64,000 bases of DNA, taken from the NCBI GenBank assembly GCA_930367215.1, contig OV884058.1:167878478-167942477 (forward strand). Direction: 5' to 3'. Both the position numbers and the translations under genes were made by a program. Source of the DNA: Pollenia angustigena. Its lineage: Eukaryota; Arthropoda; Insecta; Diptera; Polleniidae. Each line of letters opens with the position of its first letter. Positions within the stretch are counted from its first letter, which is position 1. Below are positions 20,627 through 32,825 of this stretch, piece after piece. A model generated the notes under the pieces. It did not search any database. It had not been told where the DNA came from and saw nothing but the letters and a program-made list of their open reading frames with translations.

Positions 20627-20711
20627 GCCGTCAAGTCTTGAGATTTTAGGAAAGAGAAAGGAAAATAAATGGCATTCTCTTTTTTTTCCTTAAAGCTCAA
20701 GACTTGACGGC
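20627..20711. repeat. 85-bp near-perfect hairpin
   Basis: The left arm GCCGTCAAGTCTTGAG and its complement at the right, plus the adjoining purine/pyrimidine runs, form arms of about 30 bp around a short loop. It abuts the duplication of the preceding MITE directly, so the MITE landed at or next to its edge. Confidence 0.7.
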
Positions 20712-21560
20712 TAAAACTTGAAGACTGTGAACTAGCACTGAGCCTTTCCTCATCCGCGAGTATTATCCCCAATGTTTCATAACTGTTTGCTTGAACTGGT
20801 TCTACTACTGATTTATATAATCTTATTTTCAGAAAACGATTTAAGAGTTTGAACTTTGATAGCTTAAGATGCGCATAGAAGGCTTTTAATCGACTTGAAT
20901 GCCCCTTAACACTTGCAGATCTTTGTTGCTAGTGATAAAAGCAACCAGGTATTTGAATTGTGAACCTTTTCAAAAGTATACTGAAGGAGATGTTTGTGTT
21001 TTTGTGAGTTGGTGCAATGGTTTTTTTTTTCATTTATCAACAGGCCGAATATCAATGTTTCCGCCTCCAGTATATCCTCTAGAACTCCTACACCTGGTTA
21101 TATAATCGCTATATAATCTGCATGAGCACACATTATGGATGACTGTGAGAAAATATGACCACCCCTATTAATTGCTGATATGGCATTGCTAAGCGCGAGA
21201 TTAAAAATGGTCGTTGACATGGCATCTCCTTGTATCCCTTCTGACGTTATTTAAAATTTCGAGGTGAGATCGTTCTGAACAGCAACCTTCCAGGTTATCC
21301 GTTTTCAATGTGGGCATCACCATTTATTTATTTATTATTTGTAAGTATTTTTGGAATATCCATACTAGTGGATATTTGTGACAACATTTGCCTATTAATT
21401 GAATCGCATGCTTGTTTAAGATCAATTCAAAGGTTATGCAAATCTCTTTTGTATTCGTAGCAGTTCCCAATGGTGTGTTTCACTTGGTCAGTTGTGGATC
21501 GGTTTGGCCTAAGAGCGAACTGATATTCAAGTCTGTTATTTATTTGGTTTGACAGAATTT

Positions 21561-23275
21561 TAGATGGACGATTATGTGCGCCATAAAATCAATTATATTT
21601 CGACGAGTGATTTTTAGAGAAAACTTGAATTGTTCAATCTATTCATGATGATTTTTCAGACTACAGTGATCATAAATCAGCTTATCGCATCTTGGCAGTT
21701 TGTTTGACAACAAACCCTTTTATAAGTTTTCTTGGCCTTAAAAACACACCCTCTATTTGACTTGAAAACAGGAAAAACAGTCTATTGATTAAGCAAAACC
21801 AATAAATTTTATTTAATGCCTAAAACATATATTTCTGCCTCATTTCTTATGAAACAAAAAAAAAAAAAAACCAAAAATAGGTGCAAAAGAATTATTTCCT
21901 AAATATCGTAATCAAATACGTTTTGTTTTTTTCTTTTGCCACAAATAACAATTGGAGTTGAGAATTAAGCCTTGATTTTCAAATTTTACTCATGTTCAGA
22001 AGTTGAATTTATTTCGTTTGAATTTTGTTTGTTACATTTATTTAATGTCTATGGTTCATTAGTCTTACAAAATACTAAAATATACATAATAATAAATTAC
22101 TTTTATACAAAATAATTTTTTGTTTTATGTTTTTGTAATTCTTTGCTTTGTACTATTTTTCTTTTCTTGAGATTTTAAGGGGGAGGATACAAATTACTTT
22201 CTTAAGGCTGAAGACGAGGGAATATGTATTAATGGCAAAACAAAAAAAAAAAACAAAAACAAAAAGAGGAATTACTTAGTTTATGTTACTTTAGAAGCAA
22301 TAAACCTTAAATATTCACTTTCATTTGCGAGCATTTGTTGCTGCTGTTTGTACTCGTGGTAACTTTGATAATGTTATTTAACAAAATCGGATTAGAACTG
22401 TAGCAGAGTTGGTCACATCTTTTTTTTGGAAATTCATTAAAATAAAAAAAACATTTTCGTTAAAGTCATGTTCGGAATGAGTACTTAAGTTTTTTTTTTA
22501 AGTAAAGCAAAGTAGTTTTCTGTTTATGTTGATTGAAGATCTTGTACTGAAGATATAATCAAATAATTGTTTACAATTTAATTTTAATTCCGTTTTTGTT
22601 ATTGAGTCTGAATTTATTTATACAACTTTAAATGTGAGTTTATTTTTTTTTTTGGCAATACTAAAGACAATTTGGTTGAATTTTAAACATTCAAACAAAA
22701 ATTTAAGAAAACAAAATTACGAAATTTTACAAAAACGAAATTCGGTTGTGCAGGTTTTATAATTTGCTACCACAAAGTTGGAAAAATAGATTTAATTCTT
22801 GTTGTTTTTAATAACAAACAAAATTAAGTTGTCATATGTCGGGTTACACTCACTCTACAATTGACATAAAATTCTTAACATTAACATGATGTTAGTCTTA
22901 GTATAGACTTTTCCTGTTAGAGTTTTTTTCTCATATTTTAACAGTGTTTCTAAGCAATCCGTATAGAAAGCTTCTTCATACAATCATTTGATGGCTAGTG
23001 GAGACCCAGGGTTAGAACAGACAAATTTTTAAAAGTGAACCCAATTTGCGAGACATAGGCAATGATGGACTTGCCAAAATAAAATTATGTTATGATGTTA
23101 TTCATAGAGTACGAGAATGTTTGAGATTTTTTCATCTTTTAGGGATTAGTGATAGTTATTTTAGGTATGGTTTTTATATGGTTAATAATGTACCTACAAG
23201 CACATATTGATATGACTACAAGGTTATCATTTTAGTGGTTAAAAACCTCCGGTCTGGCAAGGCTGTCATCTGTTA
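21561..23275. other. AT-rich spacer, no gene seen
   Basis: Long poly-A and poly-T runs are present, for example near 21860, 22240 and 22640. No open frame with recognisable motifs and no terminal repeats were found. Confidence 0.45.
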
Positions 23276-24172
23276 TTATACCCTCCACCACAATTTGTTG
23301 TGAAGAGGGTATATTAAGTTTGTCATTCCGTGTGAAACTTTTTTATTATTCATCTCCGACCCCATAAAGTATATATATTCTGGGTCCTTGAGTAATTCTA
23401 AGTCGATTTAGCCATGTCCGTCTGTCTGTCCGTCTGTTGAAAACACGATCACTTTCGAACAACTCAAATGAAAAGAACAAACTTGATGCTACATTGCTTG
23501 TAGTTATCCTAAGCAGTTTGGGATTGAAATCTAGCAAAATCGGTATGAATCAAAATGTGGAACCACCACCAAAAAAACTTGATAATTTTGTTACAAAAAA
23601 TATGAGATAAGATTTTGCAAAAATTTGTTTTATTTGACTGGAAATCACGCTTTTGAATTTCGTGAAGATCCGTTCATAATTTACCCTAAGCTCCATATTA
23701 ACACTACTCCCGGAAAACAGTTTAGTACGCCTTAAACCGTAAAAAATAACGCTAGCGTAACAAAATTTGGTACATCACACTTTTTTAGGACTAGAAATGA
23801 TGCGGTGAAATTTCGCGACGATCGGTCCATAATTTACCTTAGGCCCTATATAAACCCTACTACCGGAAAACAGTTTAGTACGCCTAAAACCGTAAAAAAT
23901 AATGCAATCATAACAAATTTTGGCTCGTCACAGTTTTATAGGACTATAAATGATACTGTGAAATTTCGTGAAGATCGGTACATAATTTACCCTAGGCCCC
24001 ATAGAAACCCTACTCCCGGAAAACAGTTTAGTACACCTAAAACCATAATTAATAACAAATCGTCACAGTTTAAGATAATAATAACATCATACAGATGTTA
24101 CTCCTTTAAAATTCGAACTGTCGGTGGAGGGTATCAAAGATTCGGCACAGCCGAATATAGCACTCTAACTTG
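23276..24172 (+). mobile_element. Helentron/DINE-1-like non-autonomous element, copy 2
   Basis: Same termini as 549-1639: TATACCCTCCACCACAAT at the left, and a hairpin ATTCGGC-ACA-GCCGAAT then CTCTAACTTG at the right. It has a GTCT microsatellite near 23415-23440 and about three central tandem units (starts near 23637, 23774 and 23927). It is one unit shorter than copy 1. The open frame across 23805-24386 is the tandem repeat running into a mariner fragment and is not a gene. Confidence 0.8.
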
Positions 24173-24201
24173 TTTAGTAAAAGGTTTGCCATTTAAGCAT
24201 A

Positions 24202-24800
24202 TGAATCGTTTAACAATCGAAGAACGCGTCTCAATAGTTAAAATTTTCTACAAAAGAGGCGGTTCAAACCTGGCACACATTTTTGAGCTTTCCGGAGTGA
24301 TTATGTTCGTCATGGTGGATCTGGTGTGCAAGAAATTGGCAAGATTAAAAAGAAATTTGAAGAAACTTAGAGCGTTACAAATGTAGTCAGGCATTTGCAT
24401 CATCTCACTGTACACACTGCTGAAAATATCGCTTCTGTTAGTGAAAGTGTGCCGTATATTCTAAATTTGTCGATTCCACAGCTCAGAGCGCTATGGCCGT
24501 AGGATAACCTAGATTTAAGGCTAAGAATTGAAGATTAAGAGTGTGGTTTCAACAGGACGGTGCCACGTGCTACACAGCACGAACGATTTTGTCTTTATTG
24601 CATGGGAAGAAATAAAGCGTAAATTCACATTTTGGCGACCTCAATTGGCCAACAAGATCATACAATTTGACGTCGTTACACTTTTTTCTTAGGGCTACGA
24701 CAAAAACTGTGTCTATGCGGATAATGCCTTAACGTTGAAGCATTTAAAAGCCAACATTCGTCAAGCTATCGCCGATCGATTTAGAAAGTGATTCTGAATC
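24202..24800 (+). pseudogene. decayed DD41D-type mariner transposase
   Basis: The N-terminus MNRLTIEERVSIVKIFYKRGG (24202) matches the HTH start of the copy at 40495. After a large loss, translation resumes at VWFQQDGATCYTARTI (24541), DLNWPTRSYNLTSLHFFL (about 24640) and VYADNALTLKHLKANI (24715). The first catalytic Asp block is deleted. The third block reads His instead of Asp (SLHFF), and frames shift repeatedly. It begins about 30 bp after the Helentron end. No terminal repeats are recognisable. Confidence 0.65.
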
Positions 24801-24991
24801 GAACAGTTTCAGAGAACAGAATAAATAAATACCTTCGCTTTTGCTGATTATTCATAAATTCATTGCTTTTGCTATCCTTTCAATCGACAGCAACAACTTA
24901 TTTTATGGCTATTCTAGCATTCATTGTTATTTTCAACCAGATCAAGTTAAAGTATGTTCAGAAAATGTAAGTATTCATAAAACTTACCCTG

Positions 24992-26260
24992 CACTGATAG
25001 AAAAATGCATCTTCATATTGATGATGCCCTAACATCAGAATTGTGACATCAATGTTACTAGAAATGGCATCAATGATGCAAAAAATAACATCAATCCAAT
25101 GACTAACGTCCGCGTATAATTTTGTCATTTTTTACGTGTCATCTATTTTATGACTATAGTGACAAAAATGTATTATAAAAAGGAAAAATTCCTATATTCT
25201 ATTTTAAAAATTTTTTAAAGTAGATTGATAACGAAAACCATATGGGGCATGGTCTTAATATTGAGAGTACTGCTGTAAACAAAGGTTACTACTACTAAAC
25301 AAACGTGAAACAAACATATGTAACGGGCAAGTAAATAATAATATTCTTTCACTTTTACTTAAGTGGTGTTTTCTTTTCTGACAATAATGTTCCATATATG
25401 CTACCATTCGAGCGGGTTTTTGTTCCATTCTAAAAATATATGCAAAAATGTGAGAAGTTGTCGTATTCGTTTCTAAACATGTTGCAACAATAAATGGCAA
25501 ATTTGTTCCATTTCTTACCCGCAGTTATAACTGAGTGTGAGATAATACCCTTTTTGCATCTGCGTAAAGTACTTTTTTATGCAAGCAAGTATTTTTTTTC
25601 TTGTGTTTGCGGACAATTTGCGTTATATTGTGATGGATATAAAAACTTTTTGTTTTTCGTTTGTTATACTTTTATTATATTTTTTTTGTCGCAAAATTTT
25701 TAACAACAGCTGACATTAATTATTGAAAATCAGTACTGTTAACGCTTATTGGAATTGTAAGAAAATTTAATGTTGAAAATTGCTACAAGCGTGGTGAATA
25801 TCGCTTTTAGTACAAACCTTGCATTCAATATTTAACACGCTAAATACACATTAGTGTTGAGTGTAAAACGTAGCTATTATCTTGTTCCATTGTAATTTAG
25901 AAAAATGTATCACTTTGTAAGGGTTCGTGCAACCTAATAAATATATTACACAACTATAATGCATCATTATTTTTTAGAAAAGAAAACACCATTATGACAA
26001 ACTGCCATTAAATTGATGCTAAAGTGTCCTTTATCCGATGTTACTGCGTCATCGCACTGAGGACAAGTTCGTCAATTCTGTGATGCCGATGTGCCATCCC
26101 AATGATGACATAATTTCATGTTGACCCTGTTGACACTTTGGCCAAGTGATGTTAAGGTTGAAATCACCAGATAAAAAGTGTCTTGGGGTCAAAAACGAAC
26201 ACACTTGTCATAATACTGATGTCAAAATACATCAGCGTTATGACGCCTTTTCCATCAGTG
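24992..26260. mobile_element. 1.27-kb non-autonomous element with CACTGAT ends
   Basis: The ends start CACTGATAGAAAAATGCATC (left), with an imperfect complement ending CCATCAGTG at 26260. The subterminal text on both sides repeats the GATGnnA and TGACATCA motifs several times. Flanking TG on each side may be a 2-bp duplication. A separate element is nested at 25364-25991. CACTG-type ends recall CMC/CACTA-like elements, but no transposase is present. Confidence 0.55.
25364..25991. mobile_element. 628-bp element with TGGTGTTTTC ends
   Basis: Terminal inverted repeats of about 26 bp begin TGGTGTTTTCTTTTCT on both strands. The same end sequence defines the 210-bp element at 45768-45977, so the two belong to one family with different interiors. 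No clear target duplication remains here. Confidence 0.6.
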
Positions 26261-27329
26261 TGCTTATTACCGATTGCCTTTATTGAAATCTTTTTGTATC
26301 ATTGCGTTGTATGTCAATCAGTGAGACAATTAAAAACAAATACAACATCGTTAAGTAATCGTTCATGTTTATGAATAATAATTACATTCACACAGAAAAA
26401 AATATCAATGTTAAATTAAGATTGCGCAATGTTGATTGAAAATCATAGTAAATTTCTGCAAAAGTATGGATATTATTTAAAATTATCATTGTTTAATATT
26501 AATTTTAAATGAACAATGTTAAAATAACATTGTTCAATATTGAATCGATAAAATCCTGTTTTATTTGTTTTGTATAGAAAAAATTTCAACACTTTAAAAA
26601 GAAAAACATAAATTGTTTTATTTTCATGTTTAAAAGTATCTATAAAAAGAAAAAAATTCCCGTATTCTTTTTGATAAAATTATTTAGTTAAATAGTACAT
26701 CAAATTTTTACAGTGAAACAGGTGTTACAGGAAAAAAAGTAATTATATTCTCTCTCTCTCTCTCTCTCTCTCTGGTTCCGCGGGAAAGTGCTTATAATAT
26801 TTCTTAAATTAACACATATGTTGTCTCTGAAGCTTCTTCTAATTGTTATTTCAAACTCAAACCAATTCGATTCTATATGAAATTCCCTTTTTTTCAACTT
26901 GAAATAACATTTATTCAACGTGATTCGGAGTGTTATTTCAATACGAATGTCAGTTTGATCTTACTTTACGGGAACGTTAAATTGACATGAATTATGGTTA
27001 TTTTAAAAGAAATGAGTGTTGTTCGCAAGTTATTGTAAAATCATGTTAAATTTACATGAAGCAAAATCATGACCGAAAAATGTAAAATCAATCTTCTTTT
27101 CAAGGATTTGACATTGAATTTTATCTTTGTGTTATAGCTGCAGAGCTGACATGTACGTTATTTTTATTTTTTGAAATTTTTTTGAAACATTTTTTACTCA
27201 TGTTCATGATAAATTTTAATTAAAAAAAACAAGCTGGAAAAAGCCCCAAATAATTAAAATCTGTTTACAACTTTTGATTTTATTCACAAAAGAAAAACAA
27301 TTTGAAGTAAATTTAATAATTTAATTAAC
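26261..27329. other. AT-rich segment, possible degenerate inverted-repeat element
   Basis: CACAGAAAAAAATATCAATG near 26395 has a weak inverted partner near 27100-27145, which may be an old 750-bp element. A TC microsatellite lies inside. No gene is visible. Confidence 0.35.
26749..26773. repeat. TC dinucleotide microsatellite
   Basis: Twelve uninterrupted TC units. The open frame over it on the minus strand is an artefact. Confidence 0.95.
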
Positions 27330-27807
27330 CAAATTTGTATGGGAGCCCCCCTAAGGGGTGAAGATAAAAGGCATGTATGGACAAACAACTTATTGAGGTC
27401 AGTTATACATTATATCCATTAGGGGCGACTCCTGGGCAATAATGCGACCTTTTCTTCACTATATTTCTAGTCTGTATTGAACATTTTGTGTGGGAGCCCC
27501 CATAAATAATGCAGACAATGGGAAGGTATATTAGAAATTAATGATGGCGATGAAAAAAGTGTGTTTTATTCTATATTTGGCCTATATAAGGGCATCCTAG
27601 GCGCTGCAATGGCAAAATATAAGAATTTCATTAAACCACCATTCGGTTTTTAGTGTCCATTTTCGAAATAACTGTATATCTCGAAAAACGGTTCTTCATA
27701 AAAATAATTTAATAAAAATTAAATTTGGCGAAGTTAAGCATGATAAAGAAATATAAAAATTTTGATTAAAAACCATGAACAGTTCAATTAAATAACCACA
27801 TACTAGT
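27330..27807. repeat. dispersed repeat fragment (TGGGAGCCCCC family)
   Basis: TGGGAGCCCCC occurs near 27343 and 27490. The stretch 27690-27800 (CTTCATAAAAATAATTTAAT onward) matches 33350-33440, 50845-50961 and the complement of 32826-32930. It is non-coding and looks like the body of an old fly interspersed repeat. Confidence 0.5.
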
Positions 27808-27809
27808 TA

Positions 27810-28080
27810 CCCAGTAAAAACTTCGCCTACAAAATAATGTGTTAAGTAATCAGAAAAACATAAGAGCACTACTTACAATTCTACTGAAAGAACCAATGTT
27901 TTTTACAAGGGATGTCCCAAAATAAACGCATTCAAAAGTAAGTCATTATTTTTTTACCTACATACATTCAGAGATAAGTAGTAACAGAAGTTGTTATAGA
28001 AGCTGATATAGAAGATAGCTACTAAATAATGAGTGAGAGCAGCTATTCATTTTGAAAAAGTAAGCGAAGTTTTTACTGGG
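27810..28080. mobile_element. 271-bp MITE at a TA site
   Basis: The ends CCCAGTAAAAACTTCGC are inverted copies over about 21 bp. The flanking TA at 27808-27809 and 28081-28082 fits a Tc1/mariner-type duplication. It lies in the dispersed repeat described just before it. Confidence 0.75.
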
Positions 28081-28082
28081 TA

Positions 28083-28769
28083 TTGTACCCAAATTAGGCT
28101 AAATCATCATGTGTCCCGCTTGTCCCAAAGAATAGTCAAATTCTAGCCCAGTGTAGTTAACAATTCTCTCTATGTCAGTTTATATTTCGTCTTTGTCTAT
28201 TATCAAAACATTTTAACATCTTTTGAAAGTTATATTTCAGTTTCAATCTTCTATTTAAATTTTGTTTTGAGTTAGCGTTATTTTATTTCAACCTTGTTCT
28301 ATTGCGATTTTGAACTGCTCGCCAATATTTATTATCGTATCGTAAAGCAAAACAAATATTTTTAAAAGTATGTGTTGTATAATCAGCGTGTAATATTTTC
28401 ACACTATTTGGAATATAATGATTATGCTGGTAAGTTATTTTTCTTGTGCTAGTGCAACTCTTTTATATTTATATCGGATGCAGTCCGATTTTTTTTTACT
28501 GAAATAAAGATCAGAAATAGCTGAGATATGAGCAAAACAACACTATAGCCTCTTACTTTAACCCATTAAATGCCTTGCTATTTTGTATGTGTTTCCGCTT
28601 AAAAAGAGATATGTGTACCGAAGAACCCTACTCAATATTTTATTTATTAATATAACTTGCTGTTCTTTTTACACCATGGTGATACCGATGGTTTTTATTT
28701 AGCGTATGGAATTATATAAAAGAAAGAAAATATACATAAATCAAAGGTATAAGAACGATTCTAAGTTGC
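28083..28769. other. unassigned AT-rich segment
   Basis: No gene, terminal repeat or shared repeat was recognised. Confidence 0.4.
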
Positions 28770-29485
28770 TTACAAATTCAATGAGTTTAACCATGAAACT
28801 GCGTCTGTCGTCAAAGTTTGGATATCGCTCAATGGTCCTTTGTAGGATAAGATAGGGCATTCTTTAATGATGTGATCGGTTGTTTAACGGGGGGCTCCAC
28901 ATGGATATTTAGGATCATCTACTTGGCCTCATTTGTAGAGAGTTTCCAGGGTTCTAACGGTACCAGTTAGCAATCTGTTCAGGTTACACCATGCTTTCCT
29001 CGGTAATTGAAGGACTGCTTCGTTCTTCAAATAATGGGCTGGATCTGTGTGAGTTAGACCATAGACTAGACCAAGCTGCGTTGATATCAACGTTTTCTAT
29101 GAGTAAGTTCTTGGCGAGGTCTAGTGGAGCATGTCTGGACTTCAGCCTTCGGCTGGGAGTGTAACGTAAGTCGTTATTAAGAGGGATTTGGTTATTGATT
29201 TGTATCTTGTTATACTCTCGTAACAATGCCTGCTTTCTCCTCAAATCTGGTGGTGCTATATTACATATTTTTGGCAGCCATTCTGTTGGAGTCGGACGGA
29301 GAGTTCCAGAGACTAACCTCATTGTCGTGTTAAGTTGAGTGTCGATTTTTTGTGTGTGGCTACTATTTAGCCATACTGGACTTGCATACTCGAGCGGAAT
29401 ATACTAAGGACAGTGTAGATATGCGCAAGCAGTTTGGGTTAGCTCCCCAGGTTGTTCCTGTCAGTTTTTTAATTATGTTGAATTA
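28770..29485 (-). pseudogene. Jockey-like LINE ORF2 C-terminal remnant
   Basis: Minus-strand reading gives IIKKLTGTTWGANPNCLR near 29450, EYASPVWLNSSHT near 29380, MRLVSGTLRPTPTEWLP at 29322 and IAPPDLRRKQALLREYNK near 29250. CNLNRLLTGTVRTLE follows near 28960, and DHIIKECPIL near 28860. This order and wording is that of the region after the reverse transcriptase in Jockey-clade ORF2, ending with the CCHC-like Cys/His segment (YPCGAP...DHIIKECP). Frame changes near 29480, 29390 and 29040 and two stops near 28940 and 28905 disable it. The endonuclease and RT core are missing. Confidence 0.75.
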
Positions 29486-30049
29486 TGAATTATGATCTTA
29501 TATAGCAGAATATAGCTCTGTTATCGGTTTAAGTTACTACAATTTCTTATTTCCAATTTCAAAGACAAAAATTATAAACACTTAGTTAAGAGCATTTCCT
29601 TAACAATTCACCCTCGCAATTTGCAACATTCTAAAATTTGTTTTTCTTTTCAAAGCGTATTTCTTTTTATTACAGACCACTGCTGACATAAATACGAAAT
29701 CAAAAAATAAGCGAAAAATAAATAAAATGTAGAAAACCAAACAATTTGAATAAAGAATAAAATATATTTTTGCAATGTTGCAGTTTAAATAGCAAACACG
29801 GATGCTTTTGATTGTGTAAGTTTATGACTGTGTGGTGTGAAAAATAATTTTCACGCTGCTAACAAGTCAAGTTAATATTTATATCAACATCTTTAAAACA
29901 TTTAAAGATTTAATTATGTCTGTATTAGCTGTGAGCAGCAACAATGAGCAACAAAATTAAAGACACACTTTGAGTTTTCTTAATTTCTAATCAATTTGAC
30001 AAATAAAATTTTAATTTGAACACTAACAGCCTGAACTGCTCCAAAATAG
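29486..30049. other. AT-rich spacer
   Basis: No gene or repeat is recognised. Confidence 0.4.
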
Positions 30050-30650
30050 GTCGTAAAGTATATTTATTCTCGCTGGAGAGCGTAAAATAGGGCAAGAGGG
30101 CTAAAATCTCCCCCTCCCTATACATATATTCTTAACTAATCAACCGATTTTCTTAAAATTTGGCATGCAGGCATTGCAACATCTGAAATAGCCTAGGGAA
30201 TAGGGCATGAAATGGATCACGAGGGGTAAAAGCTCCCCCTCCCTATTTATTCTTAACTTATCAACCGATTTTCTTAAAATTACAGATGGAAAGAAATTAC
30301 AGCTGGAAAGAACTATAGCCTTTAATTTTTATTATTTTGGGAGTGAAATAGAGCAAGAGGGGTAAAAGCTCCTCCTCCCTTATCAACCGGTTTCATAAAA
30401 TTTGGTATGCAGGCACTGTAACATCTACATAAAATAGGGCTTAGGGAGTAAAATAGGACAAAAGGGGGTAAGCTCCCCCTCCCTATATCTTATTAACTAG
30501 TCAACCGATTTTCTTGAAATTTGGCAGGCAAAAAGTGTAACATCTGAAAGGAACTATAGCCTATAATTTGTATTATATTCTTAAAAAATCAGCTGGGTTT
30601 CTTAAAATTTGGCATGCAGACACTGTAATATCTGAAAGAAATAAGTTATA
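30050..30650 (+). repeat. degenerate tandem repeat with CTCCCCCTCCCT units
   Basis: The motif GGGTAAAAGCTCCCCCTCCC followed by TCAACCGATTTTCTTAAAAT and TTTGGCATGCAGGCACTGTA recurs near 30095, 30225, 30360 and 30465, with a partial last unit near 30585. The spacing varies (about 105-135 bp), so units have gained and lost pieces. It is non-coding. Confidence 0.7.
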
Positions 30651-31796
30651 TGGCAAAACAACGCCGGGACAGCTTTGACTTTATACAAAAAGAAACATAC
30701 ACCTACAGCCAACTTCAAGTTTAAGAATTTAAGAATGTAATAATAACAGCACAAACTAGAATAGAATTACAGAGTAAATGATACTGAGTACCAATCCCCA
30801 ATCTTCTCACCCCTCTCACCAATAAACTCAAGAATTTCTGCTACAAATATTGCAAGTCTGGAGGCTAATTCATTGCCCACTCACTATCTACTTGTCGGTC
30901 GACTAGTTTTACGTTTCTTACATAATGCTATGTTCATACGACGATATAAACCACTTGTTTCGCTCCCTTAAACAAGATTGCCAAATATGCTGTTCATACG
31001 ATTCATTCTTGTTTAATTTTGAACCTTTTTTTTTACTTGTAAGTGTGATGTTATTTGAAATAAATAAAAAAGTCAGTATATATTTAAATATATTATTTGA
31101 TATATTTATTAATATTAATATTTTATGTATAATTATAACTTTATTTTATTTAACATACATTTTTATTTTGTTTTGATTTTTTTTGAGAGTTAGTTCAGAT
31201 AAAATAACGATAGTTTTTTTCAAAATTGGAGATGATAGTACATTTTTCCTGTTTCGCAGCATGTTTCAAAATGAAACGACCTGTTTCGCTCTCAAAATTT
31301 TGTTTGACAAAACATGTTGTTTCAAATTTGTTTGAGGCGCAAAATAGGTATGGGGGATTAAAACACGAATATCGCAGACAGTGTGAACATGATAAATTCC
31401 TTTGATTTATTGTCAAATGACTGAACTGCCACATCAAAAATTCCACAAATAAAACGCTAATTTGAAAAAAAAAATCGGCAAAACATATAAATTGAACCAT
31501 AAAAGTGCAAATCTGCTGCACAAAAGTAGAAAACCAGACAAAGGAAAAAACAAAAAAAGCAGCAAAATAAAAATATAGAACTGCATTTTGTGAAAAATAT
31601 TTAAAAAAACTATGTTATTTCATTGTTGGTGGCGTTTTTAAAAAAATATATGTATACAAATATATTTAGTATTGGTGTGTAAAGGAAAAAATTTCGTTAA
31701 ATATTTTAACAAAATGCCTCTGTCGACAAACACAACACAAGTGACTGGTTTTGACATTTGCTGTTGCATCATATTTTTTATTGGGTCGCAAATCTG
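30651..31796. other. AT-rich spacer
   Basis: No gene is recognised. Open frames at 30925-31176 (plus) and 31195-31521 (minus) are AT-rich chance frames rich in Phe, Ile and Leu. Confidence 0.4.
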
Positions 31797-31830
31797 TATA
31801 AAAATTGTAACGTTATCGGTCGCTCAGTCA
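31797..31830 (+). promoter_or_regulatory. candidate core promoter (TATA box and initiator)
   Basis: TATAAAA at 31797 is followed about 29 bp later by TCAGTC (31824-31829), the arthropod initiator type, in standard spacing. No open frame follows within several hundred bases. It lies about 140 bp upstream of a copy of the Penelope/retrozyme-like repeat, so it could belong to that element or be chance. Confidence 0.3.
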
Positions 31831-31969
31831 GCTGTTTGTCGTTAAAAATGCAAGTGAACGATAGCGGTTGACATCGTGGGCCAGGCTGTAAAAGAAAACT
31901 TACTGCCTGTTTTTTATTGTTATTTAAACGAGTCACTTTTGCACTCGCGTTCTAAAAACAGGCTGCTAA

Positions 31970-32240
31970 TATTGTTACAGGTAAAACTTTGAGTGTTTAT
32001 AATTCTTATTCGATTTACAGTTTTATTTGAGTAATATTTTTATCTTTTCTTAAATCTTTAGAAAAAGGTTTCCTAATGATCTGGCCTAATCAACCAGTGA
32101 AATGCGCATAGAAACACGCTTTTCCTCGACAACAAATTTCAGTGTATTTATCAAAAATAAAAATAAAAATTGGAAATAAAGCACGTCAAAGAGAAATCTT
32201 ATTAATAATAAATTTTGTACACCCAATAATAACTTTGATA
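31970..32240 (+). repeat. Penelope/retrozyme-like repeat, degenerate copy
   Basis: Shares with 18290-18600 the run TTTCCTAATGATCTGGCCTA, CAACCAGTGAAATGCG and a TTTTGTACACCCAATAAT-type tail. The hammerhead-like core is mutated (CTAATGA). Confidence 0.6.
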
Positions 32241-32706
32241 AAACTGTTGTTCTTAAGTTTTTTACAAATGTAAATTTTATGTGGCTTACTTTTGTGCTTC
32301 ACAGTTACAATAAACAACTGTGTTTATGTAAATCTTTTATTTGTAAGATGTTTTCAAATGAAAATAAACAACATTTGCCTGACAATTGTACAATAAACAT
32401 CCCATTGTTGTTTTCTGAATAAATTATTTTCAAAGAAAATTTAATTTAGGAATTACAAGAGTAGGAGTATAACGAAAAACATGAGATTTCTTAATTACAT
32501 CGAAAAAAAAAAATATGTTAAAAAAGTTAAATTAAATAAATTGAAAATTAAAAAAACAAAAAAAAACTTTTAAACAAAAGTTTTAAATTTCAAGGGAATA
32601 TTGGTAAAACGTTACTTTTTTAAAATCTTTATAACACTGTACTAATTACAGCTTATTTTGAAATAGATTTGCAGACAATTCATTCAGTAAACTATTTGAA
32701 AAATTC
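32241..32706. other. AT-rich spacer
   Basis: No gene or shared repeat was recognised. Confidence 0.4.
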
Positions 32707-32765
32707 TTGGACGAATGGTCGTGTTTGACCGACTATACTTTCGCACTTTTTCAATTGATTTTATT
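32707..32765 (+). repeat. 3'-terminal fragment of a second Helentron-like family
   Basis: TGACCGACTATACTTTC matches the 3' ends near 44685-44705 and, on the other strand, 46763-46815. Confidence 0.45.
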
Positions 32766-32825
32766 AAAATAAATAAAGTTTTTATAAAAATATATTTTAT
32801 TCAAAATATTTATTTTGATAATTAG

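Larger units (their letters stand above)
19985..21560 (-). pseudogene. RTE-like LINE reverse transcriptase remnant
   Basis: Read on the minus strand, fragments appear in the order expected for a LINE RT. A segment like LEYQFALRPNRSTTDQVKH lies near 21500, and a DLKQACDSINRQ-like block near 21410. AMSTTIFNLALSNAI lies near 21210, then CAHADYIAII near 21120 in place of the FADD active site. KSVVEPVQANSYETLG and ADEERLSA follow near 20800, and FIKAQRLSWAGHVSRM near 20230 marks the C-terminus. Stops and frame shifts are frequent. A 252-bp inverted-repeat element and an 85-bp hairpin interrupt it at 20372-20711. I cannot fix the clade beyond RTE-like. Confidence 0.65.

Noticed and set aside
23805..24386. 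193-codon frame
   Set aside because: Formed by Helentron tandem repeats running into a mariner fragment. Only the mariner part is real, and it is broken.
31195..31521. 108-codon minus-strand frame
   Set aside because: Hydrophobic and Cys/Phe-rich translation of AT-rich DNA, with no recognisable domain or splice context.
31850..31880. 16-bp match to 42015-42030 (CAGCCAGGCCCACGAT type)
   Set aside because: Too short and not extended on either side, so chance or a tiny shared fragment cannot be told apart.
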